The translations under genes and the position numbers were made by a program. Under the pieces are notes generated by a model. It was not told the origin of the DNA. It saw only the letters and a program-made list of their open reading frames with translations, and did no database searches. A stretch of DNA of 64,000 nt, from positions 4,395,516 through 4,459,515 of the forward strand of contig NZ_CP011492.1 of NCBI RefSeq assembly GCF_001011035.1, read 5' to 3'. Positions 51,188-59,969 of the stretch are shown here, piece after piece (positions within the stretch are counted from its first letter, which is position 1; every line of letters begins with the position of its first letter). This stretch comes from Streptomyces sp. CNQ-509 (GTDB lineage Bacteria > Actinomycetota > Actinomycetes > Streptomycetales > Streptomycetaceae).

Positions 51188-51586
51188 TTGGCGGGCCTGA
51201 CCGCCGCCGGGATAGCCGGACGGATCGAGGACCTGTACGGCGAGCCGCTCGCCGACCTCAAAGCCCACCCCGAGGCCCAGCGGCCCGGCATGCTCGCCGC
51301 CCTGCTCGGCATGCACCAAGCCCTCGCCGACGCCGAGCACAGCATCACCTTCCACCGCGACTACCTCACCCGCCTCCTCCAGCCAGGCCGGCAGCTCGGC
51401 CCGCACGAGATCTCCCACCTCCTCGACGGCACCCGCCGACTCGCCGAAGCCGTCGCCGTCCACGACGTCCAGGCCGCCTCCGCCGCCGCCGTCCTGCAGA
51501 GCCTGACCCGCCCAGCTGCCTCCCCACCGACGACCGAGCCTCCTTCGCCGCCGCCCCGCTCGACAGCAGCAGCCCGCAGCCGCTGA
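51188..51586 (+). CDS. Hypothetical helical protein
   Basis: TTG with GAGGG 7 nt upstream gives 132 aa; the GTGA overlap seen elsewhere is present at 51174 but out of frame. Blocks: GIAGRIEDLYGEPLADLKAH, LLGMHQALADAEHSITFHRD and LLDGTRRLAEAVAVHDVQAA. Helical with a short basic tail. Unknown role. Confidence 0.6.
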   Translation: MAGLTAAGIAGRIEDLYGEPLADLKAHPEAQRPGMLAALLGMHQALADAEHSITFHRDYLTRLLQPGRQLGPHEISHLLDGTRRLAEAVAVHDVQAASAAAVLQSLTRPAASPPTTEPPSPPPRSTAAARSR

Positions 51587-51627
51587 GCCGCAGGCGCCCC
51601 CTGCCCTCATCACCCAGGAGTTCTCCT

Positions 51628-52455
51628 TTGGGCCTCTCTTCCGAAACCGACGCGGACATTGCCCGGGTCACCGAGGCACTCGCCATGATCACCCCGCGGT
51701 GGAACGTGCGGATCCTGCTGGCGCTGGCCGCCGAGCCGCTGCGCTACCACGAACTGGCCGCCCGCCTGCCCTGGCTGAAGGACAGCCAGTTCCACCCGAA
51801 GACCCGCACCCTGTGCGACGCCGGCCTCGTCGAACGCACCGAGCACTCGCCACGGCACGTCACGTACGGCCTCACCGACCGCGGCGCCGCTCTTCTCCCG
51901 GTCCTGCCGGTGATCGTCACCTGGGCCGAGGCACACCTCGAAGAAGCCGCCCAACCGCCCTCCACGATCGAACAGATCGAAGACAGCCTGACCCTGCTCA
52001 CCCGGCGCCACGCCGCGGGCATCCTGTGGGCGCTGAAGATCCGCGGAGAGACCAGCGGCCGGGCACTGTTCCAGCTCGTCATGCCCCACAGCGCCTGGAG
52101 CAACATCTATCCGCCGCTGCGCCAGCTCGCCGTCGACGGCCTGGTCGACACCGATGGCCCCGGCCGGCCCTACCGGCTGTCCGCCGCCGGCGAAGCCCTG
52201 GGCCCGGTCCTGGGTGCCCTGTCCGCCTGGGCCGCCGGCAAGCCCTTCAACCACGCCGCCCACCACCCCGTCTGGGGCCACACACAGCCCCTGTCCGCGC
52301 CGAAGCCGCGGGCCGGCCACCCCACGCGGCCGACCACCACGCCCCCCGCGGTGCCACGGCCCGGCGGCGCCCGGCCCTCGTACAGCGATCTGTTTTCACA
52401 CGCCACCCCTGCCGGGCCGCCGGCGGCGCTCCCAGCGGGAGGGCCGAACCGATGA
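51628..52455 (+). CDS. HxlR-type regulator with two winged helices
   Basis: TTG with AGGAG about 8 nt upstream gives 275 aa. Two winged-helix units are seen: ITPRWNVRILLALAAEPLRY / GLVERTEHSPRHVTYGLTDR and LLTRRHAAGILWALKIRGET / DGLVDTDGPGRPYRLSAAG. HxlR regulators usually have a single unit and bind as dimers; a tandem protein could bind as a monomer. Overlaps the next regulator gene, and both precede the MFS gene, so they likely control it. Confidence 0.78.
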   Translation: MGLSSETDADIARVTEALAMITPRWNVRILLALAAEPLRYHELAARLPWLKDSQFHPKTRTLCDAGLVERTEHSPRHVTYGLTDRGAALLPVLPVIVTWAEAHLEEAAQPPSTIEQIEDSLTLLTRRHAAGILWALKIRGETSGRALFQLVMPHSAWSNIYPPLRQLAVDGLVDTDGPGRPYRLSAAGEALGPVLGALSAWAAGKPFNHAAHHPVWGHTQPLSAPKPRAGHPTRPTTTPPAVPRPGGARPSYSDLFSHATPAGPPAALPAGGPNR

Positions 52456-52955
52456 CCACCACGCCGGGCCCGTCCGAACTGCGCGCCGCCGCCCGCGTGC
52501 TGGCCTCGCCGGCACTGATCCGGCTGATCACCGAAATCGACGACAACGGGCCGATACCGCCGAGGACCCTGACCGCCACCCTGCCCGACCTGACGAGAAG
52601 CAGCGCCCGCCGCGCCGTCCACATGGCCCGTGCTCACGGGCTCGTGCAGGCGGGACCCGCAGGCGGCCTCGACCTGACCGATTCCGGCTTCCACCTGGCC
52701 GCCTTCTACGACGCGACCGCCCGCTGGGCCCGCCACCACGCCTACCCGACCCCGGTCAGCACCTTCACCACCCGCATCCAGCACACCCTCGACCTCCTCG
52801 TCCACCTCCTCGCCACCCAGAGCGCCGACGGCTCGGGTGCGGACTTGCCCGGCGCCGAGGCCGCCGGAGAGGACCTGCCCGGTCTTCTGATCCGGTGGCT
52901 GACGGCCAACCCGCAACTCACCCAGCCCGTCACCGAGTACGAGCCGGCCGCGTGA
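52452..52955 (+). CDS. Winged-helix regulator-like protein
   Basis: ATG overlapping the upstream stop gives 167 aa: ALIRLITEIDDNGPIPPRTL, ARRAVHMARAHGLVQAGPAG and TDSGFHLAAFYDATARWARH. This is the helix-turn-helix plus wing layout of MarR/HxlR-type regulators. It lies between the HxlR-type gene and the MFS gene with overlaps on both sides. Confidence 0.65.
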   Translation: MTTTPGPSELRAAARVLASPALIRLITEIDDNGPIPPRTLTATLPDLTRSSARRAVHMARAHGLVQAGPAGGLDLTDSGFHLAAFYDATARWARHHAYPTPVSTFTTRIQHTLDLLVHLLATQSADGSGADLPGAEAAGEDLPGLLIRWLTANPQLTQPVTEYEPAA

Positions 52956-54184
52956 GCACCGCGCTCACCCCCCGGCACGCCCGTCACACCGCCGGGCTGG
53001 CCCGCGGCATCTACCTGCCGCGCACCGCGGACGCCGCGGCGTTCGCCATGTCCACCTACGGCATCCCGCTGCTGGTCCTGCACACCACCGGCTCCGCCGC
53101 CCTGACCGGCCTTGCGTTCGCCCTGGAGTGGATCCCCCGGCTCGCCGCGTTCGGCTGGGCCGGATCGGTCGTCGACCAGCGCGGGGCGTCGGTCGTCTTC
53201 TGCCTGGCCTCCCTCGGCCGCGCCCTGGCGCTGGCCGCCGGTGCGGTCCTCCTCCACGTCCATCCGTCCGGCACGGTGGCGAGTACGACGGTGACGGCGC
53301 TGGCCGCGTCGACCGGTGTGCTCACCGAGTTCAGCTACATCGCGGCCGAGACCGCCGGGGGTGCCGCCGGCCGCCGGGCAGGCCCGCGGGCCCACCGCGT
53401 CCAGTCCGTCCTCCTGGGCATCGACCAGAGCGCCACCCTGGCCGGCCCTGCGCTGGCGGGGGTGCTTCTGCTCGCCGGGGCGCCGCAGATGCTCGCGGTG
53501 GTCGCGGCGCTCTCCCTGCTCGCCGCGCTCCTCGCCCTGCACACCCCGCCCTCGCCCGTCACTCCCGCCCGGGCGCCGAAGGACCGCGCGGGCGCAGGGC
53601 TGGTGACGGGATGGCGCACCATCCGCTCCCTGCCCGCACTCGGCTGGCTCGTGACCGGCCTGACCCTGTCCAACCTGGCCATCGGCTTCCTCCAAGCCGC
53701 AGCCCCCGTGATCGTCGTCAAGCACTTCGGGCAGTCCACCACCGCTGTGGGCCTGCTCTGGTCCACCGCCGCCGCGACCCTGGCCAGCGTCGCGCTCTGC
53801 CGCTTCGCGATCGACCGCCTGGGCCTGTGGACGGTCGGCGCCGCCTGCGCCGCACTCGCTTCGCTCGCCTGCCTGGCCGCCGCCCAGGCACCCACCTACC
53901 GCTCCTACCTGATCCTCATCGCCATCCTCATGGCCGCCGAAGGCGGCATGACCGTCGTCCTGCGCACCCTGCGTGCTCGCCTCATCCCGACGGCCGTCTT
54001 CGGCAGCACGCTGGCGGTGACCATCCTCATCCTCCTGCTGCCCTTCCCCCTCGCCGGCGTGCTCACCGCGCTGACGCCGCCCGACGACCTCGGCCACGTC
54101 ATCACCGCCTGCGCCGCCATCCAGGCCCTCGGACTCCTCCTCGCCTTCACCCGCCTGCGCACCGACCCCGCCCTGCACACCTGA
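52952..54184 (+). CDS. MFS transporter (probable exporter)
   Basis: GTG overlapping the regulator stop gives 410 aa with about 11-12 membrane helices: FAMSTYGIPLLVLHTTGSAA, FGWAGSVVDQRGASVVF (the conserved loop), and GWLVTGLTLSNLAIGFLQAA opening the second half. Immediate linkage to two regulators upstream and an ATP-grasp ligase downstream suggests export of a peptide-like product or resistance to one. Confidence 0.85.
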   Translation: MSTALTPRHARHTAGLARGIYLPRTADAAAFAMSTYGIPLLVLHTTGSAALTGLAFALEWIPRLAAFGWAGSVVDQRGASVVFCLASLGRALALAAGAVLLHVHPSGTVASTTVTALAASTGVLTEFSYIAAETAGGAAGRRAGPRAHRVQSVLLGIDQSATLAGPALAGVLLLAGAPQMLAVVAALSLLAALLALHTPPSPVTPARAPKDRAGAGLVTGWRTIRSLPALGWLVTGLTLSNLAIGFLQAAAPVIVVKHFGQSTTAVGLLWSTAAATLASVALCRFAIDRLGLWTVGAACAALASLACLAAAQAPTYRSYLILIAILMAAEGGMTVVLRTLRARLIPTAVFGSTLAVTILILLLPFPLAGVLTALTPPDDLGHVITACAAIQALGLLLAFTRLRTDPALHT

Positions 54185-54219
54185 CCCCGCCCCGCTCCCG
54201 CAGCCCGAGGAGGACCGCC

Positions 54220-54522
54220 ATGTCACCAACCCGCCCCGAGGCGCCCTGCGCCGGCGGTCAGACCATCACCGAACGGTTCCACGCCTTCGACACACAGAAC
54301 CCGCACATCTACCGCGCACTCGAACGCCGGGCTGCCCGGCACCTGGCCGCCGGCCTCACGCGCATCAGCCTCAAGGACCTCTTCGAGGACCTGCGCCGCC
54401 AGCTCCCGCACGGCGCCGGCGGGCTGAACAACAACTACACCGCCCTCTACGCCCGGAAACTGATCGCCGAGCACCCACAGTGGGCGGCGGCCTTCGAACT
54501 GCGCCAACGCCGCGCACCCTGA
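54220..54522 (+). CDS. Small conserved phage/plasmid protein
   Basis: GAGGAGG lies just before ATG, giving 100 aa: TITERFHAFDTQNPHIYRAL, GLTRISLKDLFEDLRRQL and NNNYTALYARKLIAEHPQWA. This N-P-x-(I/V)-Y ... LNN(D/N)Y pattern occurs in small proteins of phages and mobile elements with no known function. It separates the MFS and ATP-grasp genes on the same strand. Confidence 0.7.
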   Translation: MSPTRPEAPCAGGQTITERFHAFDTQNPHIYRALERRAARHLAAGLTRISLKDLFEDLRRQLPHGAGGLNNNYTALYARKLIAEHPQWAAAFELRQRRAP

Positions 54523-54580
54523 CCCCGGGGCGCCCTCCTGCGCTCCCCGACTTCCTCCGCCGCCCGCTGACTGGAGCCGT

Positions 54581-55822
54581 GTGCCCACCTGCCGTCCCGT
54601 CCTGCTGATCGTCGCCGCCGCCGACCGGGACGCCCAGGCGTACCGCCGCTGGTGCCTTCAGAACATCGCCGCCCACTACGACGTCGCCCTCATCTGTGAG
54701 AAGGAGCCGACGTGGCAGCGCCCATGGATCACCGACATCGAAGTCGCCGACCCGGCCGACGAAGAGGCGCTGCTGGCCGCCGGCCGGGCACTGCGCAGGC
54801 GGCACACGGTGGCCGGGGTGATGACGTGGACCGAGTGGTACCTCGTGCCCACCGCCCGCCTGGCCCGCAGCCTCTCCCTGCCCACCACTCCTCCTTCCGC
54901 GCTGCGCAGGTGCCGTGACAAGGCCGCGGCCCGGGCCGCGTTCGCCCGCGGACAGGTGCCCTCGGCCGTCTGCGTCAGCGTCAGCACCGAGGCTGAGGCA
55001 CGTGAGGCGGCCCAGCGCGTCGGCTACCCCGTCGTCCTCAAACCGGCGTCGCTCGCCGCGAGCATGGGCGTCACCCGCGCCGACACCGACGACGAACTGC
55101 CCTTCGCCTACCGCCACGCCGCCCAGGCCGCGAGCCGCCGAGGGGTGGAGAGCCCCCGGGTCCTGGTCGAGGAGTACCTCGACGGGCCGGAGATCAGCGT
55201 GGAGTGCGTCACCCACAAGGGCCGGACCACCGCGGTCGCCGTCACCCACAAGACCGTCGGCATGCCCCCGCACTTCGAGGAACTCGCACACGTCGTCGAC
55301 GCCAACGATCCGCTGCTGCCGCGGGTCGGCCCGGCGGCCAATGCGGCGCTGGAGGCCCTCGGCGTCACCGACAGCGTCAGCCACGTCGAGATGCGCCTGG
55401 TCGACGGCCGACCCCGCCTGATCGAAGTCAACGCCCGCCTGGCCGGCGACATGATCGGACACCTCGTCCAATCCGCCACCGGCATCGACCTGGCCCGCGC
55501 CGCCGCCGACATCGCCTGCGGCCACACCCCCGACCTCACCCCCACCCGCAACCGGACCGCGGCCATCCGCATGATCTACCCCGCCCACTCCGGCACCCTC
55601 ACCACCCGCGAAATCGACACCGACTTCGCCCACCGCGCCGACTGGCTGGAGCGCGTCACCTTCCAACGCGAGCCCGGGGACCGCCTTGTCCTACCGCCGG
55701 ACGGGGACATGTTCACCGCGCGCATCGGCTTCGTCATCACCACCGGCACCACCACCGCCGAGGCGCAGGCCCGAGCCACCGAGGGGTACCGGAATCTGAC
55801 CATCCGGGTCGCTCCTGAATAG
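54581..55822 (+). CDS. ATP-grasp ligase
   Basis: GTG with GGAG 5 nt upstream gives 413 aa. ATP-grasp signatures: RRCRDKAAARAAFARGQVPS, GYPVVLKPASLAASMGVTRA (nucleotide-binding loop), VLVEEYLDGPEISVECVT and RLIEVNARLAGDMIGHLV (metal-binding E/N). It most resembles carboxylate-amine ligases such as dipeptide or amino-acid ligases. These join a carboxylate to an amine through an acyl phosphate using ATP. With the MFS gene it may form a small biosynthesis/export cassette; the product is unknown. Confidence 0.85.
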   Translation: MPTCRPVLLIVAAADRDAQAYRRWCLQNIAAHYDVALICEKEPTWQRPWITDIEVADPADEEALLAAGRALRRRHTVAGVMTWTEWYLVPTARLARSLSLPTTPPSALRRCRDKAAARAAFARGQVPSAVCVSVSTEAEAREAAQRVGYPVVLKPASLAASMGVTRADTDDELPFAYRHAAQAASRRGVESPRVLVEEYLDGPEISVECVTHKGRTTAVAVTHKTVGMPPHFEELAHVVDANDPLLPRVGPAANAALEALGVTDSVSHVEMRLVDGRPRLIEVNARLAGDMIGHLVQSATGIDLARAAADIACGHTPDLTPTRNRTAAIRMIYPAHSGTLTTREIDTDFAHRADWLERVTFQREPGDRLVLPPDGDMFTARIGFVITTGTTTAEAQARATEGYRNLTIRVAPE

Positions 55823-55875
55823 ACCGCGCCCGCTGACTCAGCCCCATCTGCGAACCCAGATTTCGGATGCATTGA

Positions 55876-56730
55876 GTGAACGACCCTGACATCGACGGGG
55901 ACGTGTACGTCACCCCCCGGTACCTCGCCGGCACCACCGGCATCGGCGATCCCGCTCTCGCCCCGCTCCTCGCCCTTGGCTGGGAGCTGCGCCACGACGA
56001 CCTCGGCAACGCCTACACCGCCGCCCCCGACCGGCGCGTGCGTCTGGGCTACCTCCCCGAAGGCGACGACGACGGCCTGTGGCGCATCAACGCCTACCGC
56101 GACCCCTTCGGCCCGCCCGCCTGGGCCGTCTGCTTCAACGACGCCACCCCCACCGAGTTCGTGACCGCCTTCACCACCGCACTCGCCATCGCCTACGAAG
56201 CCGGCCGCGCCGCCTACCTCGCCAGGCCGCTGCCCGGGATCGCCGAACGCGACCCCATCCGCATCATCGACCCCCTTCTGCAACAAGGCTGGACACTGGA
56301 CCGCCCCTACCTGGGGCTCTTCACCATCGACGCTCCGGACCGGCGTGCCGGCCTGGAGTACACCGGCGGCAACCTCGACCCGGAAGCCGAGGTGACCACG
56401 CGAACTGCCCGCTGGCAGCTCTGGGCGGGCCGATCCATCGACCGGCCCGCCTGGTACGCAACCGCCAGCACCGACACCCCCGTCGCCCTGCTCGCCGCCG
56501 CCACCCGGTGCATCGCCGACCCCACCCCGCTGCCCCGATGGCGCGAAGACACCTCCAGCTACATCAAGGACATGGCGCAGCTCACCCCCATCCGGCCGCC
56601 GCAACCACCGACACCCTCGCCCCTCGATGTCCGGCGTGCCGCCGCCCGCCGCCCGGCCGCGCTGCCGCCGGCCAGCGTCCCGCGCTGGAGCACCAGCACC
56701 CGACCCGCCCTGCCCGGCCCGCGCCGATAA
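55876..56730 (+). CDS. DUF317 protein
   Basis: GTG gives 284 aa with two DUF317-like repeats: YVTPRYLAGTTGIGDPALAP, PDRRVRLGYLPEGDDDGLWR, AWAVCFNDATPTEFVTAFTT and again APDRRAGLEYTGGNLDPEAE, AWYATASTDTPVALLAAATR. The tail is Pro/Arg-rich. It follows the ATP-grasp gene by 53 nt and may be co-transcribed with it. Role unknown. Confidence 0.75.
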   Translation: MNDPDIDGDVYVTPRYLAGTTGIGDPALAPLLALGWELRHDDLGNAYTAAPDRRVRLGYLPEGDDDGLWRINAYRDPFGPPAWAVCFNDATPTEFVTAFTTALAIAYEAGRAAYLARPLPGIAERDPIRIIDPLLQQGWTLDRPYLGLFTIDAPDRRAGLEYTGGNLDPEAEVTTRTARWQLWAGRSIDRPAWYATASTDTPVALLAAATRCIADPTPLPRWREDTSSYIKDMAQLTPIRPPQPPTPSPLDVRRAAARRPAALPPASVPRWSTSTRPALPGPRR

Positions 56731-56764
56731 TCCCCGGGGCCGATCCCGAAACGAAGGATCCAAC

Positions 56765-57307
56765 GTGTCCTTGTACGCCCGCGAGTTCTTCGACGAGCTG
56801 TGCCTCCCCTTCCACGACGGCGTCGTCGTGGGCAACACCTACTTCGCCACACCCCAACCCGACGTTCCGTTGCGGCTACGGATCTCTTTCGCCTCCACCA
56901 TCAACTCGGACACCTACGGCGGGCTGCGCGCCGTGGTCATCCACCCCGACCGCGGCCAGATCGACGCACTCGCGCTCAGCTTCCTGGACCACTGCACCTT
57001 CCACCGACGCGACGAAGCCCACCACACACCTCCCACCGACAGGCGGCACGGGACATTCGATAAGTACCACCGCCCCGGCCGGCCACCCTGGGAGGGAGCC
57101 GTCACGACCGGTCTGCGCACCGCCATCGAGCAGTACACCGAAGTCTGGTTCCCCGGCGCCTGGGCCGCGGCCGAGCACAGCAGCCCCCCGGTCGGCCCTG
57201 CCCACCCGACTCCCGTCCAGCAGGCCCCCGGAACGGGGATCAGCGGTAGTCCGGTACTGGTGCCAAGGGGCGACGAGCCGGGGGGCCAGAGCCGGGCGCG
57301 TAGGTAG
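56765..57307 (+). CDS. Hypothetical protein
   Basis: GTG with AAGGA 8 nt upstream gives 180 aa: LYAREFFDELCLPFHDGVVV, RLRISFASTINSDTYGGLRA and ALALSFLDHCTFHRRDEAHH. The fold looks globular, mixed alpha/beta. No known family. Its TAG directly abuts the stop of the convergent gene at 57308, leaving no room for a terminator. Confidence 0.6.
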   Translation: MSLYAREFFDELCLPFHDGVVVGNTYFATPQPDVPLRLRISFASTINSDTYGGLRAVVIHPDRGQIDALALSFLDHCTFHRRDEAHHTPPTDRRHGTFDKYHRPGRPPWEGAVTTGLRTAIEQYTEVWFPGAWAAAEHSSPPVGPAHPTPVQQAPGTGISGSPVLVPRGDEPGGQSRARR

Positions 57308-57943
57308 TCAGCGGTCGATGCTGGCCCGCACGGTGCGGACGAGGTCGGCGTCGGCGCGCATGACGGCGGGGACCGCGGCGTCGGCGCGGGCCTGTCCGTG
57401 GTCCTCGCCGCACGGGCAGACGCTCCACCCGTCCTTCTCGATCTTCTGCGCGACGCGCTCCAGGATCTGCACGGTCTCGTCGAGGACCCCGGCCGGAACG
57501 GGCGCGTGGTCGCGGTCCACCTCGGCGATGGCGGCGCCGATCTCGCAGATCAGGTCGATGGCGTGCTGTGCGGTGCGCGAATCGCCGTTGGCGGTGGCGT
57601 ACTTGGCGGCCTGGGCCAGGGCCATCAGGGGGCGTCCGGTGACGCACCGGTCGGTGGGCACTGTGCGGTTGTCCAGCCGGAACGGGCGGATGCCGTGGGC
57701 TGCTTCGGCGCCGTCGGTGGACTCGGCGCCGGCCGTGGCGATCTGGTCGGCGATGACCGAAGGGTCGATGTAGCGCAGGGCAGAGCGGGGCTGGATGCCC
57801 ATGCGCTCGGCGACGGTGTTCACCGCGTGGGCGAGCACGTTGCGCACTCCCACGGGCACGACGTCCAGGCCGCGGGTGAGCAGCTCCGCCTCGGTCTGCG
57901 CGAGGAGGGCCTTGAAGCCCTGGGTGTTCTGGATGTCTGCCAC
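57308..57943 (-). CDS. Hypothetical protein
   Basis: GTG at 57943 gives 211 aa: ADIQNTQGFKALLAQTEAEL, VVPVGVRNVLAHAVNTVAER and LRYIDPSVIADQIATAGAES. A Cys-His cluster, VCPCGEDHGQARAD, near the C-terminus could bind a metal. Helical overall; no family recognised. The open frame upstream of the GTG is basic and unlikely to be translated. Confidence 0.6.
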   Translation of the reverse strand: MADIQNTQGFKALLAQTEAELLTRGLDVVPVGVRNVLAHAVNTVAERMGIQPRSALRYIDPSVIADQIATAGAESTDGAEAAHGIRPFRLDNRTVPTDRCVTGRPLMALAQAAKYATANGDSRTAQHAIDLICEIGAAIAEVDRDHAPVPAGVLDETVQILERVAQKIEKDGWSVCPCGEDHGQARADAAVPAVMRADADLVRTVRASIDR

Positions 57944-58352
57944 AACGCCGAGCCTACGGCCCCGCCCCGCCGCCCGGGCCCTGGTGGCAAACCGCGCCTC
58001 GTACGGGTGAGGTGGATGCGTGACCCGCAAGACACCCGCCACGCGGGGTGCTCTTGAAGCCCTGAGCCGAGGATGGTCCGCGGCGGGAGCGTCAGGGGAT
58101 GAAAAGGGATGTGATCCAGGCGCACCGTGCGGCCGGCGCCGGGTCGGGGAGCTTCTGGGATGGGGTGTTGGGCTTCGTCAGGGCGACGAAGGAGCGTCGG
58201 GAGCCACTCGGCGGCGGCGCCACGTGCCCAACCCCCGTCCAGCAGAGCCTCGGCAGGATTGCCCGCACGCACTGAGTTCCCGCGAGGAGGCGACCGTGCT
58301 GTCGCAGTCCTCAATGAGCGGCTGTGACTAGCACCTTCACAACACGCAGCCC
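57944..58352. other. Intergenic region without a convincing gene
   Basis: On the minus strand GNPAEALLDGGWARGAAAEW and LPTLLRRPDEAQHPIPE can be read, but there is no start with ribosome site and no family match. It might be decayed coding sequence. No repeat or terminator stands out. Confidence 0.4.
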
Positions 58353-59309
58353 TTAGACGACGGCCGACAGGACGGTCAACGTTCCCGCGGCTGTGTCGAT
58401 CGTCGCCTGGGTACCGAGGGGGATTGTTGGAGGGTTGTTGCCGTGCCCGGCTGGGAGCCCGCCCAGTACTGGAACACCGAGTGCTTCCAGTCGGTCGCGC
58501 AGGACGTCGCGTATGCCCCATCCACCAAGCGTGGGGTCGCCGGCATCGCGGTCGAAGCCGAGGAACTGGCCGAGGGCGACGCCACGCACACCGTCGAGCG
58601 CCCGGGAGCGGGTGAGCTGGGTCAGTGCGCGGTCGACCTCGCCCAGCCCTGTTCCTCTCTGGTGTTCGAGGAAGAGGATCGCCCCCTGCAGGCTGGGCAG
58701 GCCGGCGCCGGTCTCCGTGCGGATCGCGTCGAGGTTGCCGCCCATCAGGACACCCGTCGCCGTGCCCTCCACCGTGACGTCCGCGGTGGCCTCGGACGGG
58801 TTGCGGTGGAGGGTGACCGGATCGGTGGTCATCAGCGCGCGGCGCAGAGACTCGGCGGAGGCGGGCCCGGTGAAGGTGTCGTCGCGTTTGGCGAAGGGGC
58901 CGTGGAGCGAGGCCAGGCGGCATTGTGACCACAGGGCAAGGTGGATGTGTGTGATGTCGCTGAAGCCGACGACCGGCTTCGGGGCACCTCTTAGGGCGTC
59001 GGTGTCGAGGTCGTCGACGATGCGGTAGGTGCCTTTGCCGCCCCTGGCGGCGATCACGGCGCAGACGCCCGGATCGCGGATCGCCGCGTTCAGGTCGAAC
59101 ACGCGGTCCTCGTCGCGGCCGGCCATGTAGCCCCACTGGTCGAAGACGTGATCGCCCAGCTCGACTCGAAGGCCCCAGGAGGTGAGCAGTTCAACCCCCC
59201 GGTCGACTTCTTCCCGACTCGGCGGACAAGCAGGAGCAACGATCCGCACCCGATCGCCGGGCCGCAGGCGCGGCGCCCTCAACGACAGCGGATTCTGGTG
59301 GTCATCCAT
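58353..59309 (-). CDS. S66-family LD-carboxypeptidase (MccF-like)
   Basis: ATG at 59309 gives 318 aa. S66 features: LRPGDRVRIVAPACPPSREE, VCAVIAARGGKGTYRIVDDL, VVGFSDITHIHLALW with the nucleophilic Ser of GFSD, ATGVLMGGNLDAIRT, a Glu in FLEH and a His in LPAGHGNN. The family cuts L,D-peptide bonds in cell-wall recycling or, in MccF, destroys peptidyl-nucleotide antibiotics. Which applies is unclear; the ATP-grasp/MFS cassette 3 kb away makes immunity a thought, not a finding. Confidence 0.85.
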   Translation of the reverse strand: MDDHQNPLSLRAPRLRPGDRVRIVAPACPPSREEVDRGVELLTSWGLRVELGDHVFDQWGYMAGRDEDRVFDLNAAIRDPGVCAVIAARGGKGTYRIVDDLDTDALRGAPKPVVGFSDITHIHLALWSQCRLASLHGPFAKRDDTFTGPASAESLRRALMTTDPVTLHRNPSEATADVTVEGTATGVLMGGNLDAIRTETGAGLPSLQGAILFLEHQRGTGLGEVDRALTQLTRSRALDGVRGVALGQFLGFDRDAGDPTLGGWGIRDVLRDRLEALGVPVLGGLPAGHGNNPPTIPLGTQATIDTAAGTLTVLSAVV

Positions 59310-59333
59310 CCGACGATTCTGCGCGTGACCACC

Positions 59334-59625
59334 CCACGGCCGAGATCCACGTTCACAACAGACCCTCGTCGCGGCCTTCGCCGCCTCGCTGATCTCCACC
59401 GAACCGCTGCACCGCGCTGTCGAAGACGTTCCCGTTCGGACCCGCCAACACCTCTGCGTCGCCACCGCGAAGGCCAGGCAGCCATCCAGCGACACCGCCT
59501 CCCGCCCTGTCTCCGACCGTACCGTCCGCCAGACGGAGCCGGTGATCACTCCAAACCTCCATCCAGCGGGCTCCCAAGAAACCAGTCGGGAGCCCGCTGT
59601 TACACGACCGCAGTCGTCCGAATGA
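59334..59625 (+). pseudogene. DUF317 C-terminal remnant
   Basis: The plus strand reads QTLVAAFAASLISTEPLHRA and ends with a disordered tail, the conserved C-terminal end of DUF317 proteins (compare HDLVAAFAASLSSTASVLRR in the gene at 61944). There is no start and no upstream DUF317 sequence; the opposite strand holds the peptidase gene start. A truncated leftover of a sixth copy. Confidence 0.65.
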
Positions 59626-59733
59626 CCGTCCGGGTCCGCCCCCGGTGATCGAGAGCAAGGCGAGAGGGCCGTGCACCAGTTGTGGATGAACAGGCTCCGC
59701 CTGAAACCGACGGAAGGTTTCCGGTCCTGTTCT

Positions 59734-59925
59734 TCACCCGCCAGGAGGGCGTCCCCGGCGGTGCTCAAGGTAGGCAATCCACCATTTGAGGAGATCCCGC
59801 GATTCGCGTGGAAGGATGATCCGCGCAAGCCGGAGGATGAAGAATCCTCCTGTGAGAACGACAGCGAGGAGGAACGTGGCCCACCAGGGCAGCACGTCAA
59901 GGGTTTCCTGAGGGATTCCAAGCAC
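59734..59925 (-). CDS. Small single-pass membrane protein
   Basis: GTG gives 63 aa with one strong hydrophobic helix, LPWWATFLLAVVLTGGFFIL, followed by a basic segment (RLARIILPRESRDLLKWW). It lies 44 nt downstream of the 324-aa unknown gene on the same strand, so the two may be a pair. The surrounding DNA is less GC-rich than the rest. Unknown function. Confidence 0.5.
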   Translation of the reverse strand: MLGIPQETLDVLPWWATFLLAVVLTGGFFILRLARIILPRESRDLLKWWIAYLEHRRGRPPGG

Positions 59926-59969
59926 GAAATGAGGGCTCTCTACGAGGCTGCGGACGCGGACTCAAGGAC

